In this document: one piece after another, positions 60,148 through 64,000 of the stretch
Numbering within the stretch: position 1 is the first letter of the stretch
Layout: each line of letters opens with the position of its first letter
Assembly (NCBI GenBank): GCA_019054805.1
Contig: JAHQIY010000004.1
Coordinates: 4,650,001-4,714,000 of the forward strand
Reading direction: 5' to 3'
Length of the DNA stretch: 64,000 bases
DNA from: Brachionus manjavacas
Taxonomy: Eukaryota > Rotifera > Eurotatoria > Ploima > Brachionidae
Position numbers and translations under genes: made by a program
Notes under the pieces: model-generated
The model's database searches: none
What the model was told of the DNA's origin: nothing
The model's input: only the letters and a program-made list of their open reading frames with translations

Positions 60148-61562
60148 ATGGCTGTATATCATAAGCTGGAAAAAACTGAAAATTTTCAACAATTTTTAAA
60201 TGAAAATAACAAGTAGCTATTTAAAAACAATTCAATTAGATCTAAATCTTGGTACTTAGCTTGTTGGTGGTGTTATTTTTTGCTGCCCATTGGTCCGAAG
60301 AATCAAAATTAATGAGCAGTATATTACAAGAAATGTGCAAGGACGAGACTAGCAAAGTGTCTTTGAGAGCACTAGAGATCGAAGCCGAAGACTTCGAAGA
60401 GATATCAATAAATTATGGCGTTGAAGCCGTTCCAACATTTATTCTTGTCAAAGTAAAGATTTTTTATAAAATAAATTTTTTTCAATTTTATTTTCAAATT
60501 TTCTATAAAGAACAAAAAAGTTGTGAATAAATTGAGTGGAGTAGACCCAGTTGAATTAAGGAAGCGAATCGCTCAATCTTTACAAGCTACACCGAATGTG
60601 ACTGCCCAGAAACCTGAAGTAATTTTCTTTAAGACTTATTAATATAAAAAAAAAACAAATCAAGGACTTGAGTGAACGATTGAATCGATTGATAAATCAA
60701 GCACCAGTAGTCTTATTCATGAAAGGGAGCCCTCAAGAACCAAGATGTGGTAAACTAGAATTAATTTTTTTTTGAAAATAATTATTTAAAGTAACATTTT
60801 AGGATTCAGCCGACAATTGATTGAAATATTGAAAAACAATGATGTAACATTTAGTTATTTTGATATTTTGTCTGATAACGAAGTTCGTGAGGGCTTGAAA
60901 AAATATTCAAATTGGCCAACTTACCCACAGCTCTATGTTAAAGGGTAAGATCATAAAGTTAAAGCAAATTAAACTGCAATTGTTATTTATTTTCTGATAG
61001 AGAATTAATCGGAGGCTTGGATATCGTCAAAGAACTAGTTGCATCAGGTGAGTTTAAATCGATGGTGCCGACTAGAGATGATTCATTAAATGAAAAGTAA
61101 AATAAAAAATATTTTCTTGATAAAATTAAACGAAATTTTTTTTCTAAAACAACTAGACTTAAGCAATTGGTTAATAAGTCCAAAGTAATGCTTTTCATGA
61201 AAGGACGAAAAGAGGAGCCTAAATGTGGTTTTAGCAGACAAATAATTGAAATACTTAATGAAACCGGGTACTCTGAGAAAAACCTTAATTAATAATTTAT
61301 AATTGATTTAAATTTTTAAGAATTAAGTTTGAAAGCTTTGATATTTTGAGTGATGAAGAAGTAAGACAAGGACTGAAGGAATACTCAAATTGGCCAACTT
61401 ATCCTCAACTTTATGTCGATGGTATTTACTAGAATTTTAATTTGAAATTTTGCTCTTTTGTTAAATTTACGAATTTAAGGTGAACTAGTTGGCGGTTTGG
61501 ACATTGTTAAAGAACTAAAGCAAAGTGGAGAACTAGAAGCTACTATTCAAGCAAAACAATAA
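60148..61562 (+). CDS. GLRX3: glutaredoxin 3 (PICOT), Trx-like plus two CGFS glutaredoxin domains
   Basis: Nine exons (60148-60212, 60260-60452, 60511-60618, 60665-60749, 60803-60944, 61001-61096, 61157-61267, 61321-61421, 61480-61562) join in phase to 327 aa (human 335). Residues 1-115 are a thioredoxin-like domain, whose usual active-site region reads AAHWSEESK with no cysteine. Two monothiol glutaredoxin domains follow, each with the CGFS motif (C150 and C253) in a VxLFMKGxxxEPxCGFSRQ context and each ending [11 protein letters not shown]...[13 protein letters not shown]. The two Grx domains are nearly duplicate. GLRX3 binds bridging [2Fe-2S] clusters with glutathione and BOLA2, and works in cytosolic iron-sulfur assembly. 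It starts 145 bases after the ELP4 stop on the same strand. AATAAA at 61600-61605 is a likely poly(A) signal. Confidence 0.97.
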
Positions 61563-62022
61563 GAAAAAATCACCTATTTTAGTATCCATTATTTTTTCAA
61601 ATAAACTTTAAATATCAAATTTAGTCAATCTAAAATTAACAACATAGAAAATGAAAATTCCGTATAAGAAATACAAATCACTCTTAGTTTATAGAAAAAA
61701 AAGCTAAAAGTAATTGCTTTTTAATTATCATCAAATGCTAAAATAGCAATATTTTTTTATCAAAATTAAAATTTTGCCACTTTTAATAAAAAAAAACTTG
61801 CTCCAAAATTACACTAAGTTAACTATAATGCAAACCTGCAATAGTGATTATGAAAAAAAAACGTGATCTTTATTAAAAATTTATTTTTGAGTTTTAATTT
61901 TTATAAAAATTGAAATTTTGATATTCTTAAATGATTACAAAAATTACTGCAATATACTTAGATTATAAAATAATTGACTGAATAAAAAGATTAAATTTTT
62001 CATTGTAAAAAGTTAAAACCAA
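61563..62022. other. AT-rich spacer between convergent GLRX3 and nucleoplasmin genes
   Basis: Only 460 bases, with the GLRX3 poly(A) signal near 61600. No other feature. Confidence 0.6.
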
Positions 62023-62719
62023 CTAATTTCGCTTTCTTTTCGTTGGCTTTTCTTCAATTTCAGCTTCATCTTTTTTGCCATTAGTTCCATTTACATGGTC
62101 TCCGTTTTTACCATTCGCCATTTTGCCGTTTTTAACTCCATTTTTGGCAGCACCGTTCTTTTTGCCTTTGGTTTTTTTGCTCTCTTCTTCCACTTCTGCT
62201 TCCTCGTCCATTTCTTCTTCTTCTTCTTCGGCAGCACTTTCTTCTACGTCGCCGTCAGAAGTTGTCATTATTGTCGGATGCTCTTCTTGTTCGGGTAACT
62301 CGATCACATGATTGCAAGTTAAAAACACAGGACCAGTTCCTTCAACTAATTTAAATTCAATTTCAGCATTTTGATCATTGGCTAAGGTCAAATCCATTCC
62401 TGAGATTACGTCATTTCTTCCAAGGGTCAGCGAAAAAATCGGCTGCTCAAATTCGCTATCTTTACCTTTAGCTTTCACAGCCACTAAATTACGTTCGTTT
62501 TCAACTGCTTTGGCTCCTAGAACTGCAGTTTTCAAAATCAAAGAGTTAAGAACAAAATCAGTATCTTCGTCGTCTTCTAATTCCATAATATCGGCAGCTT
62601 TCCATATTTTTGATGGTTGATCTTTGTTAAGCTCACAAACTTAAGCAACAAATTTCTTTAGAAAGAAAACAAAAATCTGTTTAAGTCAAATTACCCCATA
62701 GGAACTTTTGAGTGGCCAT
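62023..62719 (-). CDS. nucleoplasmin/nucleophosmin-family histone chaperone
   Basis: Two exons on the minus strand (62719-62695 and 62639-62023) join in phase to 213 aa. The 25-base first exon gives MATQKFLW, then exon 2 continues VCELNKDQPSKIWKAADI, the 'FWGceL....' opening of the nucleoplasmin core (the usual Gly is Val at the splice join). The core beta-barrel spans residues 5 to about 120 (LNSLILKTAVLGAKAVENER, FSLTLGRNDVISGMDLTLAN, GTGPVFLTCNHVIEL). An acidic tract follows (AAEEEEEEMDEEAEVEEESK), then a Lys/Gly/Asn-rich tail (KKNGAAKNGVKNGKMANGKN) and a basic end KPTKRKRN, a likely nuclear localisation signal. The family forms pentamers that store and hand over histones. This resembles invertebrate nucleoplasmin-like proteins (Drosophila NLP type). 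Confidence 0.93.
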
Positions 62720-62971
62720 GATAAATTTTTTACTTTAAAGAGATTATCTAAAAAATAGTTTAGAGCTTGAGCCAAACACCAAAGATTTTAGATTTAAAAA
62801 ATTAAAGCTTAATTTAAAAAAAGCTTTAAAATTTGATGATTTTGCTAAATAATCTGCAGTAGAATAAAGTTTGTTGAGATTGAAAAATTAAAAAAATAAA
62901 ATACTTCAAAATTTTATTTAAAGATTAAAACTGCGTGTTAATTTTTGAAAAAAAGTTGATTAAATTTTGTC
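62720..62971. other. short spacer between nucleoplasmin and innexin genes
   Basis: About 250 A/T-rich bases separate the nucleoplasmin start from the innexin stop, both genes on the minus strand. The promoter of the nucleoplasmin gene must sit here or in the innexin 3' flank. Confidence 0.6.
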
Positions 62972-64000
62972 TTAGGCTTCAGTCACATTCATTTTAAATG
63001 GTTTTTGGTAGTCTTCAATTCTTGGCGGCAGCAATGGTCTTTTGACTGACACGCTTGGCCTATGCTTCACACCTCTCAGCTTCAAATCTTCAAGATCTAA
63101 ATAGTGGTCCCATAGATTGTTCAAAAAGTCTCTCATCGCCATAGAGTTTGAGTTCAGTGCGATCATCTTGATCACGAAAATAACATCTATACTGCATACA
63201 TCATTAAAAAAGAGCTCAAAATTGTCCATCAACGATAAACCAGTTTTTTCTATCAAAAAACTGTCGGCCAAATCTTGGGTAACATCTTCGCTAAAGTAAT
63301 AGGCGGCGGTGTACGATCGATTCAGATCTTTTTTTGGATTAAGTTGCAGAGAATTTAGGACAAGGTTTCGCCTATAGGGTCTAATTGTCAGTAACAACCA
63401 GTATAGAATACTCAAAATGGTAAATAAAGCTAAAATTAAAAGCCAAAACCAGTAGGCAATAAAGAATATTTCATTCAACAAGTTTACAGACAGTGAACAA
63501 ACAAAAGTAACATGATTTTCTTTCTGAAAAGAATGTATTTGCGTGGTGCATAGAACTCTTTTGGGAAAAAATTCATTCAAAAATTTATAGCTATTCCTGT
63601 AGATTCGTTCCACAAATTGGACACCATAAGTAAAATAATTGAAACCAAGCATGACAGTAAGAAGCCAAAAATTGAACAATAAATTAGATAAATATATCAG
63701 TTTGACTAGTAAATATGGTGCGAGCAGAGGAAAAGTTGATTTTCTTTTTAAATTGGGAAATTTTTTTCTCATTTTGGCCATGTCAATTTCCTTGTGGTGC
63801 TCGTTTTCTTCAAAAATTTTTTGACGAATATTAAATTTTTTGTTCAGATAAGATTTTTGCTTAAGAAATGTAGACCTTAAATGTTCATTAATGCTGTCAA
63901 TAGCCTCTTGAGTCTTTAGCCAGTTCGAGCTCTCCTTGTACTCGTTCTTGTACATTTCTTTAATAATTTTCTTAGTCACAAAAGACAAATCGAAACCATT
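62972..64000 (-). CDS. innexin (gap-junction protein), 5' part outside the window
   Basis: An intron-free frame of 343 codons on the minus strand stays open to the window edge (NGFDLSFVTKKI... at the cut), so the first membrane span and start lie beyond. Visible are: a basic cytoplasmic loop (KKFNIRQKIFEENEHHKEID...), span 2 (LLVKLIYLSNLLFNFWLLTV) and the following GVQFVERIYRN, an extracellular loop 2 with cysteines (FFPKRVLCTTQIHS...VTFVCSLSVNLLNEIFFIAY), span 4 (WFWLLILALFTILSILYWLL), and the cytoplasmic tail containing DVIFVIKMIALNSNSM, the innexin 'DG.FLLRMIa.Nag' motif. The 'FPK...C......C.L..NlfNEk.f.flWfW' line is diagnostic for innexins. They form gap junctions and hemichannels in invertebrates. 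Confidence 0.94.
   Translation of the reverse strand, partial: NGFDLSFVTKKIIKEMYKNEYKESSNWLKTQEAIDSINEHLRSTFLKQKSYLNKKFNIRQKIFEENEHHKEIDMAKMRKKFPNLKRKSTFPLLAPYLLVKLIYLSNLLFNFWLLTVMLGFNYFTYGVQFVERIYRNSYKFLNEFFPKRVLCTTQIHSFQKENHVTFVCSLSVNLLNEIFFIAYWFWLLILALFTILSILYWLLLTIRPYRRNLVLNSLQLNPKKDLNRSYTAAYYFSEDVTQDLADSFLIEKTGLSLMDNFELFFNDVCSIDVIFVIKMIALNSNSMAMRDFLNNLWDHYLDLEDLKLRGVKHRPSVSVKRPLLPPRIEDYQKPFKMNVTEA

Noticed and set aside
62075..62311. Plus-strand Phe/Ser/Pro-rich frames opposite the nucleoplasmin gene.
   Set aside because: They are the antisense of the acidic and Lys-rich tracts, which are low-complexity and stay open by chance.

Overview
The window is strongly AT-rich nuclear DNA from an invertebrate animal. 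Evidence: (i) almost every gene is split by GT-AG introns, most only about 35-75 bases long, that can be joined in phase; (ii) the proteins are animal families, including an innexin, two two-pore-domain potassium channels, WDR5, a WSB/SOCS-box protein, casein kinase 2 beta, MARCH5, Elp4 and GLRX3; (iii) the innexin points to an invertebrate. The mix of AT-rich DNA, tiny introns and many old transposon fragments would suit a monogonont rotifer, but the sequence alone does not prove that.

Layout. 0-5 kb: a nine-or-more-exon gene of unknown family (+), then a diverged MARCH5-like RING-CH gene (-). 5-12 kb: non-coding DNA with dead LINE and Tc1-like fragments. 12.3-13.5 kb: the canonical MARCH5 orthologue (-). 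13.5-20.6 kb: non-coding DNA with LINE 3' ends, a MULE/FLYWCH scrap, a pogo-like MITE and one possible tiny gene. 20.6-22.2 kb: a WSB1/2-type WD40 plus SOCS-box gene (+). 23.5-29.3 kb: two tandem K2P channel genes (-). 31.4-32.1 kb: a classical casein kinase 2 beta gene (-). 33-40 kb: a transposon graveyard with a piggyBac end, a fold-back element, a Tnp2-like transposase scrap, and a LINE split by a MULE. 42.4-43.4 kb: a second CK2 beta gene (+) with an N-terminal extension. 44.2-44.8 kb: single-exon AMMECR1. 45.7-46.3 kb: RPL26 (-). 47.2-47.9 kb: a 688-base inverted-repeat element carrying its own small ORF. 49.8-50.2 kb: a MITE with about 100-base terminal repeats. 51.1-53.7 kb: WDR5 (+). 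54.3-60.0 kb: ELP4 (+), whose 4.4-kb first intron holds a fold-back element, a hAT transposon and a MITE nested in the hAT. 60.1-61.6 kb: GLRX3/PICOT (+). 62.0-62.7 kb: a nucleoplasmin-family histone chaperone (-). 63.0 kb to the end: an innexin cut by the window edge (-).

The host genes have varied housekeeping roles: mitochondrial ubiquitin ligase, chromatin (WDR5, nucleoplasmin), tRNA wobble modification (Elp4), iron-sulfur trafficking (GLRX3), ribosome (RPL26), kinase regulation, membrane excitability and gap junctions. I see no operon-like functional cluster. Three gene families occur twice here (MARCH5-like, K2P, CK2 beta), and in the MARCH5 and CK2 beta pairs one copy is conserved while the other is changed. 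The least-described parts are the mobile elements: the 688-base element with a 69-codon ORF, the MULE with subterminal repeat arrays nested in a LINE, and the MITE nested in the hAT.

Exon coordinates were derived by hand from splice motifs, phase agreement and family similarity recalled from knowledge; no database search was run.
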